Source: GSA-30 sp036384435 (lineage in GTDB: Bacteria; Pseudomonadota; Gammaproteobacteria; Xanthomonadales; Rhodanobacteraceae). From it: a stretch of DNA of 64,000 nucleotides. The notes under the pieces were generated by a model that saw nothing but the letters and a program-made list of their open reading frames with translations, did not search any database and had not been told where the DNA came from. The stretch lies in NCBI RefSeq assembly GCF_036384435.1, contig NZ_DASVMI010000158.1, positions 78,320-142,319 on the forward strand, read 5' to 3'. The translations under genes and the position numbers were made by a program. Numbering within the stretch: the stretch's first letter is position 1; each line of letters opens with the position of its first letter. This document shows positions 9,201-18,239 of the stretch, one piece after another.

Positions 9201-9917
9201 CTTCAAGTAATGTCGCGCGTCGGCCATCGCGTCCGACACCTCATCAAGCTGCCGCTTGTTGACCGCATCGGTTGCCTGGCTGCCATCGGCAACGTGGACG
9301 ATCTGCCGCTCTGCGCCCTTGGCGCCTACAGACACCGCATCAGCACGATCACCCACGGCATTGGCACCAAGCGCGACACTATTGACCGCCATGGCTCGTG
9401 CACGTGAACCTAGCGCAGTACCGCCATTGGCAGCCTCCATGACGCGAGCATCGTATCCTACCGCAGTGCCGGCATTGGCACGTGCCTGGGCGTTGGAACC
9501 CAGCGCGGTGCCAGTCGCCTGCAAGGCCTGAGCATTGGCGCCTAGCGCCGTGGTATTGGTCTCCGCAGCGTTGGCATGGCTACCTACCGCCGTTGAACTT
9601 GTCTTGAGCGCCTTGGCCCGGGCACCCAGCGCCGTGGCAGCATCAGCCGTCGCCAGCGCACCATCGCCCACCGCCGTAGCGTCTCGCGCAGGATGGGCAG
9701 CGACATCCGCCACCAAGGCTTGCTCGACCACGAGAGCGCGCGTCATATTCGCCGCTTGCGCAACACAAGCAGTCGATCCCAAAGCAAGTAACGACAAACT
9801 CAGGGCAGCCCGCACACGCCGCAACGATGGTCCTTTGACGCCTGGCTTGGCCAGTTCCGATGCAACGACCCATTGTCCGATCGATTGCTTCCAGATCCTG
9901 CTGTAAATCCTGTTCAT
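6240..9917 (-). CDS. Trimeric autotransporter adhesin (YadA/Hia-like)
   Basis: 1225 residues. It starts with an extended signal peptide region typical of trimeric autotransporters (MNRIYSRIWKQSIGQWVVASE), then a hydrophobic core ending near AQAA. The passenger is built from many 14-residue YadA-head repeats (patterns such as A.ALG..A.A....S.AVG) in three blocks. Each block closes with a neck motif (RQI.HVA.G....DAVN..QL) near residues 210, 660 and 910, with a fourth neck near 1115. Two 'YLKA/YFKA.G...DDA' linkers separate the head blocks. A short coiled coil (TRLSGLNTRLNRVGAM) and a C-terminal four-strand membrane anchor ending GTLGISFGW complete it. It is a surface adhesin forming a homotrimer. 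The ATG at 9917 has GGGGAG 9 nt upstream. It is divergent from the kinase at 10217. Confidence 0.95.
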   Translation of the reverse strand: MNRIYSRIWKQSIGQWVVASELAKPGVKGPSLRRVRAALSLSLLALGSTACVAQAANMTRALVVEQALVADVAAHPARDATAVGDGALATADAATALGARAKALKTSSTAVGSHANAAETNTTALGANAQALQATGTALGSNAQARANAGTAVGYDARVMEAANGGTALGSRARAMAVNSVALGANAVGDRADAVSVGAKGAERQIVHVADGSQATDAVNKRQLDEVSDAMADARHYLKAEGKHDGSDDAVAHGDGAVAAGRNARASANAATAMGAESVAAGIGSSAFGQDAAAMGDASVAVGQSAFSQGLGNTAVGTHASAEADQAATALGALSRASGTGSTAVGGNAIAYGPGSLAAGFRAQSVGEASIATGAYSIAAGDFSLAQGAGSLSLGISSIAHGHGAKAQTEGSIAIGRHAQATAEQTMAIGDDAMASKYNAIAIGTRAQSNHWGSIALGLAANAASIRGVAIGENASVLDGLGNVALGWNATADGLFSMALGGASSTRGGYNNAAVGSGASVLGSNSTAVGAGAGSSGFQASEATAVGSNASSRAFQSTAIGAGSYVAEWAFGSTVVGAKALSFNSEGTALGQGSQVDYGADKSVALGAGSHADRPLAVSVGASAPWTDGYGHEHEALSRQITNVAAGTEQTDAVNVGQLQQHTTQAMRYFKANGAPTGFDDAQADGTYATAVGAGSYAMDDNSAAYGSGATALGSASAALGYGSGAVGALTTAVGSNSLATFEGATAIGSQSRAYGEQSTALGVRSFAKGPNSIAVGPGALADAADSIAIGDAFSLGTSSISLGKGALAWSLNNIAIGTDSMAGGGEDALAIGRSALTAAPYTVALGSYAVAMAKDSVALGHFSFAWAENSVSLGSMSVADRANSVSVGNARFERQITHVAAGTQDTDAVNLKQLDDAINGVGEGVARAVKYDGDDQQRITLAGADGTVIARVADGKVMASSTEAINGSQLFDMGDHLAQMFGGGASMTAAGLLSPMYSIQGGVYYNVGDAFSAVDGKLGELDYRVGVLESGGSSRSVKATAAETIASQMMTEATRAEAVPVADQPGKAAPAVVGNVAAGTATTDAANVGQVQEALVTAQQYADAATAQTLEQAKSYTDQRTAGLVSSSDFDAFKTDVNTRLSGLNTRLNRVGAMGSALAGMAGAIAAAPGTDNRVSAAVGGYRGQGALSVGYARRIPGNGAVLVGGSIAGGGESSGTLGISFGW

Positions 9918-10216
9918 TTCCGATCACTCCCCGATTGCCATAATCCATAAGCAGATGCGGCACGACCGTCGTCGCGATCAGTCGTGCCCTCACCTCGATC
10001 TTCCATGGCCGATCGTGTGAGCCGACGAGCTCTCTGAATATCTCGTCGTGGGCTAAACATGCCGGTGTCGCTGACACTAAGTCACGCACGCTTTCCAACA
10101 ATTTTCGGCCAATCTCACGCAATCTCACCCTTGCTCACGCATGGCAGTGCTTGCCCTGACATACGAGGAATGCGACAAATGGCAGCACTGAGGAGCAACA
10201 CACACAGGATGCGCGG

Positions 10217-11554
10217 ATGATTCATCGTATCTGGGCGTCCATTCGCCACCGGTTCGGCCATACGCTCACCACCGATACGCCGGACACGTGCCGCACACGG
10301 ATGCGATGGCTTGCGTGGCTGGCGGGGATAGCGTTTCCGCTGGACTGGGCTTATCGCCTATGGATCACCTGTTTGCAGCATGAAGAATCACATCATGCGC
10401 ATCTGGTCATTTACACGGGGGCAGTATTGGCTTCGTGGGCAGCCGTGTGGTTGATGCAGCGTGGCTACACAAAAGGCTCGGCGCTATTGCTTGCAGCAGC
10501 CATGGTGTCCCTGGCCTCGATCACGGCTCTGACACATGGGCTTTCAGCGATGCATGACAATCATCCAAGCCTGATGCTGGGTCAAGCCTATGTCGGCATG
10601 GCTTTGGGCCGACGAGCATCATGGGCGACATGCGCGGCGTGGATGGTCACCCTTGCCGCAGGCTTATTTACCGAAGCCATGCGGCTTTCCCATATGGGCC
10701 TACCCTGGACACCCGCGTTTGCGCATGCACCCTCCGCTGCACTGGGCTCCCTGGTCGCGACCATCGTCATCAACTATTGCACAACCCTTACGCAGCCCTC
10801 GGGCGGCGCGGCCCATGCTCCTATGGAGGTGGCACCATCGCCAGAAAAGTCACTCCAGGAACTGCACGTCCGAAAAATGGAAACACTGGGCCGTATGACT
10901 AGCGGCGTAGCCCATGACTTCCAGAACGTCATCAGTGTGATCCTGGGATTTACCGGTCGCCGGGAACGCTTTGCCGATACAGGCTCAGCAGCGTTGCTCG
11001 ATGCATTGGCGAGTGTGGAGGTGGCCGCCAGACGTGGCCTCACGATCAGCCGCAAGCTGCTCGCCTTTGGCCGCCATGAGGTCACACTGCACGAAACCTT
11101 CGATGCTATCCATGCCCTTCGCGAACTGGAGCCCATGTTGCGCCAGATGCTCGGTGCGCGCATTCGTATCCACGGGCCCCATGCATCCGTTCGTCGCGCC
11201 TACATATGCATGGATCGCAGCCAATTCGAATTGGCTGTGCTCAATATCGCCGCCAATACGCGTGACGCGGTCGCCGGACAAGGAGATTTCGGCATGGCGA
11301 TCGAAACCGACACCCAGGCCAGGCTCGCTGTGATCGAGTTGAGTGACAACGGGCCGGGCATGAGCGAAGAGGTCCGCACGCGCATCTTCGAACCCTTCTA
11401 CACCACCAAATCACCCCATGCAGGCACTGGCCTTGGCCTAAGCGCGGTGCACGAATGGATCACTCGGGCAGGTGGCTCTGTCGAGGCAAGCAGTTGTATC
11501 GGCCAGGGCACTGTCGTGATCATTCGGCTTCCGCTGCGAAGCGCAACACCGTGA
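10217..11554 (+). CDS. Membrane sensor histidine kinase
   Basis: 445 residues. The N-terminal 200 residues contain about six membrane helices (WLAGIAFPLDWAYRLW, AVLASWAAVWLM, LLLAAAMVSLASITAL and others) with no evident periplasmic sensor domain. The dimerisation/phosphoacceptor segment is KMETLGRMTSGVAHDFQN, with His in 'GVAHDFQN'. The ATPase has 'NIAANTRDAV' (N box), 'ELSDNGPGM' (G1), 'IFEPFYTTK' (F box) and 'GTGLGLSAV' (G2). The H-box type matches the NtrB/FixL-like kinases. It faces the response regulator at 11568-12362, with 13 bp between the two stops, so that regulator is the likely partner. It shares the 299-bp upstream region with the divergent adhesin. Confidence 0.9.
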   Translation: MIHRIWASIRHRFGHTLTTDTPDTCRTRMRWLAWLAGIAFPLDWAYRLWITCLQHEESHHAHLVIYTGAVLASWAAVWLMQRGYTKGSALLLAAAMVSLASITALTHGLSAMHDNHPSLMLGQAYVGMALGRRASWATCAAWMVTLAAGLFTEAMRLSHMGLPWTPAFAHAPSAALGSLVATIVINYCTTLTQPSGGAAHAPMEVAPSPEKSLQELHVRKMETLGRMTSGVAHDFQNVISVILGFTGRRERFADTGSAALLDALASVEVAARRGLTISRKLLAFGRHEVTLHETFDAIHALRELEPMLRQMLGARIRIHGPHASVRRAYICMDRSQFELAVLNIAANTRDAVAGQGDFGMAIETDTQARLAVIELSDNGPGMSEEVRTRIFEPFYTTKSPHAGTGLGLSAVHEWITRAGGSVEASSCIGQGTVVIIRLPLRSATP

Positions 11555-11567
11555 TAGCCGCAAGGAA

Positions 11568-12362
11568 TCAACCCGTGGCCCTGGCCTCAACTGCACCTCG
11601 CGCAAAAACATAACCCATACCGCGAGCCGTCAAGAGCGGAAATGTCTCTCGACTCTGTTCGGCAACCTTGCGGCGCAATCGGTAGATCAGCATCTCCAGA
11701 CGATGAGGATCGAAGTCGTAGACATCGCTCGACAGTTCGGCAATCAAACATTCTCGCCTGACCGGGGCTCCTTGCGCAGCAATCAACCGCCGCATGACAC
11801 ATCGCTCGGGCACTGATAGCGCAATCACTACACCGCATGGAGAAAGTAGGCACCAGCCATCCGTTTCCAGGCACCAGCTTGATGACACCCGATTCGATGA
11901 CAACGAGGGTGGTAAAACCTTACCGCATTGAGCCTCGGCACGGATGCGGCGCATGAGGCTATGCAGACTGGCCGCCAGCACCTCGATGTCCACCGGCTTT
12001 GAGAAAAACATGTCAGCGCCTTCGGTCATGGCATGGATCCTGTCGTCCCGCTGCTGACTGGCGGAAAGTATGACGATACCGATGGAAGACATGGCGCGAA
12101 GATGCCTGGTTACCGTCAGACCATCCTCATCCGGGACGCCGATATCCAGCAATGCGATATCAAAGCGGTTCGTCAACATGAGTCGATACAACTCCGCTGC
12201 CTTGCCACAACCGGCCGCCTCGAAGCCATGATCGACCAAGCCGGGCAGAAGCAGGCGATCCCGCAGCAGTACATCGTCTTCCAGCACGACGACTCGTAAC
12301 GGACACGAGTGCAACCGGCGGGGATCTCCAAGATGATTCATATCCATTCGACCATCAGCCAT
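11568..12362 (-). CDS. Response regulator with winged-helix output
   Basis: The ATG at 12362 gives about 264 residues; ATGs at 12347 and 12341 are alternatives, and the longest frame starts with an unlikely TTG. The receiver has 'VVVLEDDVLLRD', phospho-Asp in 'IALLDIGVPDEDG', Ser in 'IVILSASQQ' and Lys in 'MFFSKPVD'. The C-terminal domain is winged-helix like (VPERCVMRRLIAAQG, DPHRLEMLIYRLRRKV, LLTARGMGYVFA), an OmpR/PhoB-type DNA-binding output. A linker of about 45 residues between the domains is longer than usual. It is convergent with the membrane kinase at 10217-11554, likely its partner. Confidence 0.88.
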   Translation of the reverse strand: MADGRMDMNHLGDPRRLHSCPLRVVVLEDDVLLRDRLLLPGLVDHGFEAAGCGKAAELYRLMLTNRFDIALLDIGVPDEDGLTVTRHLRAMSSIGIVILSASQQRDDRIHAMTEGADMFFSKPVDIEVLAASLHSLMRRIRAEAQCGKVLPPSLSSNRVSSSWCLETDGWCLLSPCGVVIALSVPERCVMRRLIAAQGAPVRRECLIAELSSDVYDFDPHRLEMLIYRLRRKVAEQSRETFPLLTARGMGYVFARGAVEARATG

Positions 12363-12475
12363 TTGAGCTACCGGGAAGCTGCCAACTCCCGGCCAACGCA
12401 ACGACTATAGCAAGGCCAACTAGTTCTTCCTTAGGCTTTGCTGCGATATGCGTGTCGAAACAACACGACAGGTAT

Positions 12476-14881
12476 TTACTCGGATGAACCTTTCACGGCA
12501 AGCCAGGACGCAATGGCCTGCTGCAAAGCATCCCATTCGCCTTGCAGCGAATCCAGCGATTGACCACCACGGGCCGCCATCTCGATGGCCTGGGCGTGTT
12601 CGGCCAGCACCGAGGCTCCCACCATCATGCCAGCTCCTTTGAGGCGATGAGCATGATGAATGACACGCTCGCGATCACCATCAGCGAGCGATGAATCGAG
12701 TGCTGCTTCGTCTTCTTCCACGGATTGACGATAGAGCGCGTGAAGATCCACGACTTGCAATGGATCTTTCGGTGGCGAGGGAGTCGAGGATTTACCCACC
12801 GAAGGCGCCGTACCCAGCCACAACCCCAGCATGCCACGAAGCTCGTCGATGCGCAGGGGCTTTTTGAGCACGCCATCCATGCCTGCCGCCACACAACGTT
12901 CCAGATGCGCCGCATCCGTCGCCGCGGAGATCGCAATGATGGGTACACGAGCCAATCCCAGTTCGGCTTCGCGCGCACGCACGCGGCGCGTCGCTTCGTA
13001 GCCGTCCATTTCCGGCATATGACAATCCATGAGCACGAGTTCGATCGTATCGTCCTGAGTCAGCGCCTGGAGAGCCGCCTTGCCGTCGGCAGCCAAGACG
13101 CTTTGCAGGCCCAGTGCATGCATCTGTTCGGACAGGATGAACCGATTCTGCGGATGATCCTCAACGATCAGCACCTTGCCGCTAGCCACTGGTCGCGCGT
13201 GCTCAGCCAGAGGCGGGGCGTCACGGAGGGTTGCCTCGGACGGTGGTGCAGTCAGCCGTACAGGAAGGATAAAGCGCACCGTGGTGCCCTTGCCCTCTTC
13301 ACTATGCAGCTCGATCGTTCCGCCCATGAGCGTGACCAGTTCACGGCAGATAGTCAGGCCAAGGCCCGTGCCCCCATACTTGCGTGTCGTACTGGTGTCG
13401 GCCTGATGATAGGCGTCGAAAATCCGCTTCTGCTGTTGCTTGTCAATACCAATACCGGTATCGGCCACGCTCACCGTCAGGAAGCCTGCACCCTGGCCGG
13501 CGTTATCGATGTTCACGTCCACGTCGATGTGGCCTTCATACGTGAACTTGACGGCATTGCCCAGCAGGTTCATCAGCACCTGCCTCAGGCGTGTCGGGTC
13601 AACGGTGACGTAATGGTGACCGGGATTTTCCATACGCACATGAATGGGAATCGCTTTGTCCTGCGCTTTGACCCGGGCCACCTCGACGGCTTTCTGCACT
13701 TGATGACCGATATCGACCGGCACCAGTTCCAACTGCAGTCGGTGCGCGTCGAGCTTGGATAAATCCAGGACATCATCTAGCAGGGCCAGCAGCGCCTCGG
13801 CAGCCGTGGCCGCGGTATGTGCCAACTTGCGATCCCGCTCGCGTCCCAGGGACTGCTGCAACATTTCGATCGACGCCAGAATGGCGTTCATGGGAGTGCG
13901 TATCTCATGGCTCATCACCGCGAGAAAGCGCGATTTGGCCGATTCGCTGGCCTGGGCTCTGCGCTGTGCCACCCTGGCGCGCCAGGCAAACCAGGCCAGT
14001 AGCGTAACGCCAAGCACAAGCAGCAGTAATTCGGTGCGCCGATAGTAAAGCAACGATTCGAGGCTGGGCTTGCCATAGTCGACCGAACTGGCCCAGCGCT
14101 CATAGATCACGTCCGTATCGTGCGCGGAAAGTGCGCCCAGCGATTTGGTGATGATCGACAACAACAACGCGTCTTCCTTGCGCACGGCCATGGCATTGAC
14201 CAGGGGCATGTCCGCCATCAGCCCCGAGACCCCCAGGCGTCCGGTATATTGTCGCCTCAGCAAGGGCAGCAAAGCCGCCTCGCTGCCCACCATGGCGTAT
14301 GCATCTCCCCGTAAGACCAGTTCCAGGCCCTGATCCATCCTTGCCGTGTGGACGGGCGTGATATCAGGAAAGCGTTGGTGGAACTCCTGTTCCACCGCGC
14401 TGCCCGCGCGAATGACCACCTTCTTGCCATCCATCTGCGTGGGATTAAGCACCACGGGCTGATCGGCGCGCGTGACGATGATCAAGGGTGAGGAGAAGTA
14501 TGGACTGGTAAATGCCAGCTGGTCGCCGACGACGCGATTCATGCGTAGCGGCGTGGCATTGGGGAAAAGGTCGATTTTGTGATCGAGAAAGTACTGCTGG
14601 GCCTGATCCCAGTTCTCGGTCGGTACCAGCTCGAAACGCAGTCCGGACTGGCGAGCCACCGCATTGAGGAAATCGGCAACCAGCCCTCGGTACTGTCCGC
14701 CCTGGGCATACTCGACGGGCGCGGTGCGTGTGTCGGCCGCGAATCGCACCACCGGGTGCTCACGGATCCACTGCTGCTCTTCGGGGGTAAAAACCGCTGT
14801 GGCGTGACAGATCAGCGGCAGGCATAGCCAAGCCACCATGCCGGGCAGCCACGGCCAGCGGCGATATCTCCCAAAGGTCAC
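12476..14881 (-). CDS. BvgS/EvgS-like hybrid sensor kinase with HPt domain
   Basis: 801 residues. Signal peptide about 1-27; periplasmic amino-acid-binding-protein-like (SBP3/Venus flytrap) sensor about 30-260, introduced by 'EEQQWIREHPVVRFA'; membrane helix about 283-300. HisKA has phospho-His325 in SHEIRTP. The ATPase has NLLGNAVKFT, DTGIGID and GGTGLGL. The receiver has phospho-Asp619 in 'LVLMDCHMPEMDG'. The C-terminal HPt has His745 in 'HHAHRLKGAG'. It is thus a complete four-step phosphorelay kinase. The GTG start overlaps the stop of the LuxR-type regulator (GTGA), so the two are translationally coupled and the regulator at 14878-15552 is the obvious output. Confidence 0.95.
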   Translation of the reverse strand: MTFGRYRRWPWLPGMVAWLCLPLICHATAVFTPEEQQWIREHPVVRFAADTRTAPVEYAQGGQYRGLVADFLNAVARQSGLRFELVPTENWDQAQQYFLDHKIDLFPNATPLRMNRVVGDQLAFTSPYFSSPLIIVTRADQPVVLNPTQMDGKKVVIRAGSAVEQEFHQRFPDITPVHTARMDQGLELVLRGDAYAMVGSEAALLPLLRRQYTGRLGVSGLMADMPLVNAMAVRKEDALLLSIITKSLGALSAHDTDVIYERWASSVDYGKPSLESLLYYRRTELLLLVLGVTLLAWFAWRARVAQRRAQASESAKSRFLAVMSHEIRTPMNAILASIEMLQQSLGRERDRKLAHTAATAAEALLALLDDVLDLSKLDAHRLQLELVPVDIGHQVQKAVEVARVKAQDKAIPIHVRMENPGHHYVTVDPTRLRQVLMNLLGNAVKFTYEGHIDVDVNIDNAGQGAGFLTVSVADTGIGIDKQQQKRIFDAYHQADTSTTRKYGGTGLGLTICRELVTLMGGTIELHSEEGKGTTVRFILPVRLTAPPSEATLRDAPPLAEHARPVASGKVLIVEDHPQNRFILSEQMHALGLQSVLAADGKAALQALTQDDTIELVLMDCHMPEMDGYEATRRVRAREAELGLARVPIIAISAATDAAHLERCVAAGMDGVLKKPLRIDELRGMLGLWLGTAPSVGKSSTPSPPKDPLQVVDLHALYRQSVEEDEAALDSSLADGDRERVIHHAHRLKGAGMMVGASVLAEHAQAIEMAARGGQSLDSLQGEWDALQQAIASWLAVKGSSE

Positions 14882-15552
14882 TTGCCTTCCAGCAAATGGC
14901 GGATCTTGAAAAGCTCGTTATCGGTGCGGACACCGAGCTTTCGAAATGCAGCACTCTTCTGGGCACTGATGGTGGTGATGCTGCGCGAGAATTTGACGGC
15001 AATCTGGCTGACCGACATGCCATCCATATAGCAGCGCAATACCTCGCGCTCTCGCGGCGACAGCTTGGCGTCCTCAGTCAGCGCCCGCTCGCCGGTGGAC
15101 AATTCCGAGGACCGGCCACCGGCTTCCATTTCGCTTGCCATCTCGTTGCTGAGGTATGTCCTGCCGGCCGCGACCGCCCGGATGGCCCTGGCCAGTTCCT
15201 TGTGCCCCTGCGCCTTGCCAACGAACCCCTTGGCTCCAGCTTTCATCGCCAGGGCCACCGTGGCTGCGTTGTAATGCGCCGACACAACCAGGATCTTCTC
15301 GTTGGGGAAGCGAACTCGCAAGGCCCGTATCAGATTGATGCCGTCGACCTCGGCCGGTCCCAGCGAGTAATCGATCACCAGCACGTCGGCGTGCTCGACT
15401 TGGAGCGCGGCGAACAACTCCTGGCTGGTCGTGAAGCTACCAGCAACTTCGAAGTGCATCTCCTGGGTCAGCAATAGCTCCAGGCCCCGGCGAACGACAT
15501 CATGGTCATCCAACAGCATCAATCGCAAAGGCGTCATCAACGTACCGGACAC
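14878..15552 (-). CDS. LuxR/NarL-type response regulator (BvgA-like)
   Basis: 224 residues. The receiver domain about 8-125 has 'LMLLDDHDVVRRGLE', phospho-Asp in 'VLVIDYSLGPAEVDG', Ser in 'ILVVSAHY' and Lys in 'GFVGKAQG'. The DNA-binding helix-turn-helix is at about 155-220 (LSPREREVLRCYMDGMSVSQIA, then TTISAQKSAAFRKLG). I keep the GTG start at 15552 because GGGAGG lies 4 nt upstream; an ATG at 15537 is possible but has no such site. First gene of a two-gene operon with the BvgS-like kinase. It faces a second BvgS-like kinase across a 496-bp intergenic region. Confidence 0.93.
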   Translation of the reverse strand: MSGTLMTPLRLMLLDDHDVVRRGLELLLTQEMHFEVAGSFTTSQELFAALQVEHADVLVIDYSLGPAEVDGINLIRALRVRFPNEKILVVSAHYNAATVALAMKAGAKGFVGKAQGHKELARAIRAVAAGRTYLSNEMASEMEAGGRSSELSTGERALTEDAKLSPREREVLRCYMDGMSVSQIAVKFSRSITTISAQKSAAFRKLGVRTDNELFKIRHLLEGK

Positions 15553-16048
15553 GGAACCTCCCCACTGTTACCAGTGCAAACCCATCGAGCCGACGTCTCG
15601 ACAACGCCCACGCCGCCAGGCAGGCAAGCGGCATGGATGCGACTCGTCCTGAGGGCCGTCGCCAGCATGCGCACGGGACCTGCCCCGCACCCAAATTGAA
15701 CCCTTCCAAATACCGGGGGGCCTTCCGCGCCATCCGTACGGCATTGGACAACAAGCTTACTGACTTGCATCTGATTAAACCTTAACAAATTCATGACCCG
15801 CAAAGCGGGAAGCGATAAAAATATTTTTCGTACGAGTACTAGATACAAGCACGGACAGCGACTGGATACTTCTTCACCGGATTGAGCCCGGGAAGGGCTT
15901 ACACCGAGCAAGCATAGGGCCCGGTAGACCTCGGCCGATACCTCTCCCTCCCCGCAAGGTCAGCATCCATGGCGCAGGTAGGTCGTCGGGCACTCCTCTC
16001 GACGCGTCCACGCCGGGACCTCATGCAAAGCCCCATCTGGAGACCGCC
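15553..16048. promoter_or_regulatory. 496-bp divergent regulatory region between two BvgS-like systems
   Basis: No supported gene. It is AT-rich around 15770-15845, in contrast to its surroundings. It contains a CCCGC/GCGGG hairpin (15797-15801 with 15805-15809) and a perfect AAAAATATTTTT palindrome (15817-15828). It must hold the promoters of the regulator (leftward) and of the second kinase (rightward). Confidence 0.5.
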
Positions 16049-18214
16049 GTGAACCGCATGTTCGCCAGCCTGCTAATCCTGCTGCTCGTCATGGCCCCGG
16101 CTACCGCCGGGACCCCATCGCCGTTGTTCGATGCACAAGAGCAACAATGGATCAGGGACCATCCCGTGGTCGAGTTTGCCGGCTATCCCGACTGGCTGCC
16201 GTTCGAGACCGTCGAACGGGGACAGGTATCCGGGCTGGCGTTGGACTACCTGAGTGCCATTTCACGTGTCAGCGGCCTGACTTTCCGCCCGGTGCTCGAA
16301 CCCGACCTGGCGGGGGCGCGGTCGGCACTCTCACTGCACAAGCTCGATCTGCTGCCCACCGTTGTCGCGGACAACGCTGGCGTGGATGCCGCCCATGGTC
16401 CATCCGATAGCATCAGTGCGCCATATTTCGTTGGCACCGCCGTAATCATTACTCGGGAGTCGATGCCCAACATCTACGATCTGAGCCGGCTGCAAGGCCA
16501 TCGTGTGGCGGTGCGCGAACACGGCGTGATGTTCCGAGTGCTATCACAACGCTACCCGAAGATCACCCTGCTACCGATGGCCTCGCCGGAACAGGAGCTT
16601 CGGGCCGTGTCCGACGGATTGGCCGACGCGGCGGTCGATATCGATGCCTTGCTGATGCCTCTGTGGAGGCGCGGCTATTTCTCCAACCTGCACGTTTCAG
16701 GCATGGTCAACGATGCACTGCTGAACGTGCGCATGCGCGTACGCGATGACGAGCCGCTGTTGAAGTCCATCATCGACAAATCATTGGCATCGCTCTCAGC
16801 CAGTCAGACAGACGCCATGATGGAACGATGGATGACCGACTCGGATTTCGGCGCCCCGTCCTGGCGTGTGCTGTTGCGCTTCCACACCGTAGCGTTCGTG
16901 ACGCTGGCAGCGGGACTGGCGCTACTGCTGATGCTCTACGTTTTCGCGCGACGCGACCGGCAACGAGCGATGCGTAGCGAACAGGAGAAGGCGCTGTTCC
17001 TGGCCACCATGAGCCATGAAATCCGCTTGCCCGTAAGCGCCATCTTTTCCGGCATTGAATTGCTTCGCACCACATCGCTCGATGAAGACCAGCAGCGTAT
17101 CGTCAATACGACCGCCGCGTCCGCCGACGCCTTGCTGCACTTGGTCGACGACATACTGGACCTGTCACGCCTGGAAGCCAACGGCCTCACGCTCATGCCC
17201 GGCCCGGTGGACCTGCGCAAGATCACCGACGACGTCGTCAATGTCGTGCTGCACAAGGCGCAGGAGAAAATGATTCCCATACACGTCGACCTTTTCCTGG
17301 GCGGTGCGCCGACGATCTATGCCGATGCCATACGGCTGGAGCAAGTGTTGATCAACCTGCTGTCGAATGCGATCAAGTTCACAGAACGCGGGGCGATCAC
17401 ACTGGAAATGACGCTCCATCGCGGCCAAGGCCCCGAACTGCCGGCGCAATTGTCAGTACGAGTCAAGGACACGGGGATCGGCATCGCCGCCAACCGGCGC
17501 AACCGGCTGTTTCAGGCCTACGAACAGGCAGATAACTCCATCCAGCGCCGTTATGGGGGCGCCGGGCTTGGCTTGAACATCTGCCGGCAACTGGTAGAGC
17601 TCATGGGCGGCGTGATCGACCTCGATAGCGAAGTCGGTGTGGGCACCACCGTGGCATTCACACTGCCTGTCACCATATTGGACATGATTGACCCGGCAAC
17701 GCCCGGGCAAGAGCCGGTTCCTGCCAAGCTCACTGTCGAGCCGATCGAAGCATCGCGCCGACCATCCATCCTGCTGGTGGAAGACCATCCAGCAAACCGA
17801 TTTGTCATTGAGCAGCAGTTGCGTAGCCTGGATTGCCGGGTGACCGCTGCTGACTCCGGACAGATGGCCCTGGGCATGATCGCACGTGAATCATTCGATC
17901 TCATCTTGCTCGATTGCAACCTGCCCGATATCGGCGGATATGAACTGGCCAGGCGCATACGTGGCGAAGAAGGTCGTCAGCGCCATACCCCGATCGTCGC
18001 GATTTCAGCCAATACCAATGCCGTGCACAAGATGAGCTGCATCGAGTCAGGCATGGATGGCGTGCTGGCCAAGCCTCTTCAATTGGCCATGCTGCGCGCG
18101 GAAATCGCCCTATGGTGTGATTTCGAGTCCGTTGCTTGCCAATCGGAGGATCTGCCGCCCTCATGGCCCAATGAACTCTACGGTGACACGGAACGAATGC
18201 GCCAGGCCCAGTAA
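16049..18214 (+). CDS. BvgS-like hybrid sensor kinase lacking an HPt domain
   Basis: 721 residues. Signal peptide about 1-20, then a periplasmic SBP3-like sensor (about 28-265) whose first motif 'EQQWIRDHPVVEFA' closely matches the kinase at 12476-14881. Membrane helix about 280-300. Phospho-His323 lies in SHEIRLP. The ATPase has NLLSNAIKFT, DTGIGIA and GGAGLGL. The receiver has phospho-Asp622 in 'LILLDCNLPDIGG'. After the receiver only about 30 residues remain, so the HPt domain of its neighbour is absent. A transfer step to a LuxR-type regulator would need an HPt from elsewhere. GTG start with GGAG 6 nt upstream; an ATG three codons on is the alternative. Confidence 0.93.
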   Translation: MNRMFASLLILLLVMAPATAGTPSPLFDAQEQQWIRDHPVVEFAGYPDWLPFETVERGQVSGLALDYLSAISRVSGLTFRPVLEPDLAGARSALSLHKLDLLPTVVADNAGVDAAHGPSDSISAPYFVGTAVIITRESMPNIYDLSRLQGHRVAVREHGVMFRVLSQRYPKITLLPMASPEQELRAVSDGLADAAVDIDALLMPLWRRGYFSNLHVSGMVNDALLNVRMRVRDDEPLLKSIIDKSLASLSASQTDAMMERWMTDSDFGAPSWRVLLRFHTVAFVTLAAGLALLLMLYVFARRDRQRAMRSEQEKALFLATMSHEIRLPVSAIFSGIELLRTTSLDEDQQRIVNTTAASADALLHLVDDILDLSRLEANGLTLMPGPVDLRKITDDVVNVVLHKAQEKMIPIHVDLFLGGAPTIYADAIRLEQVLINLLSNAIKFTERGAITLEMTLHRGQGPELPAQLSVRVKDTGIGIAANRRNRLFQAYEQADNSIQRRYGGAGLGLNICRQLVELMGGVIDLDSEVGVGTTVAFTLPVTILDMIDPATPGQEPVPAKLTVEPIEASRRPSILLVEDHPANRFVIEQQLRSLDCRVTAADSGQMALGMIARESFDLILLDCNLPDIGGYELARRIRGEEGRQRHTPIVAISANTNAVHKMSCIESGMDGVLAKPLQLAMLRAEIALWCDFESVACQSEDLPPSWPNELYGDTERMRQAQ

Positions 18215-18239
18215 CCAGACGCACAAGAACGGAATCTGC

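Noticed and set aside
8565..9407. 280-codon plus-strand frame inside the adhesin gene
   Set aside because: Antisense shadow of the repeat-rich adhesin; repetitive GC-rich DNA stays open in several frames.
12725..13762. 345-codon plus-strand frame opposite the hybrid kinase
   Set aside because: No family motifs; fully overlaps a gene with all kinase motifs intact.
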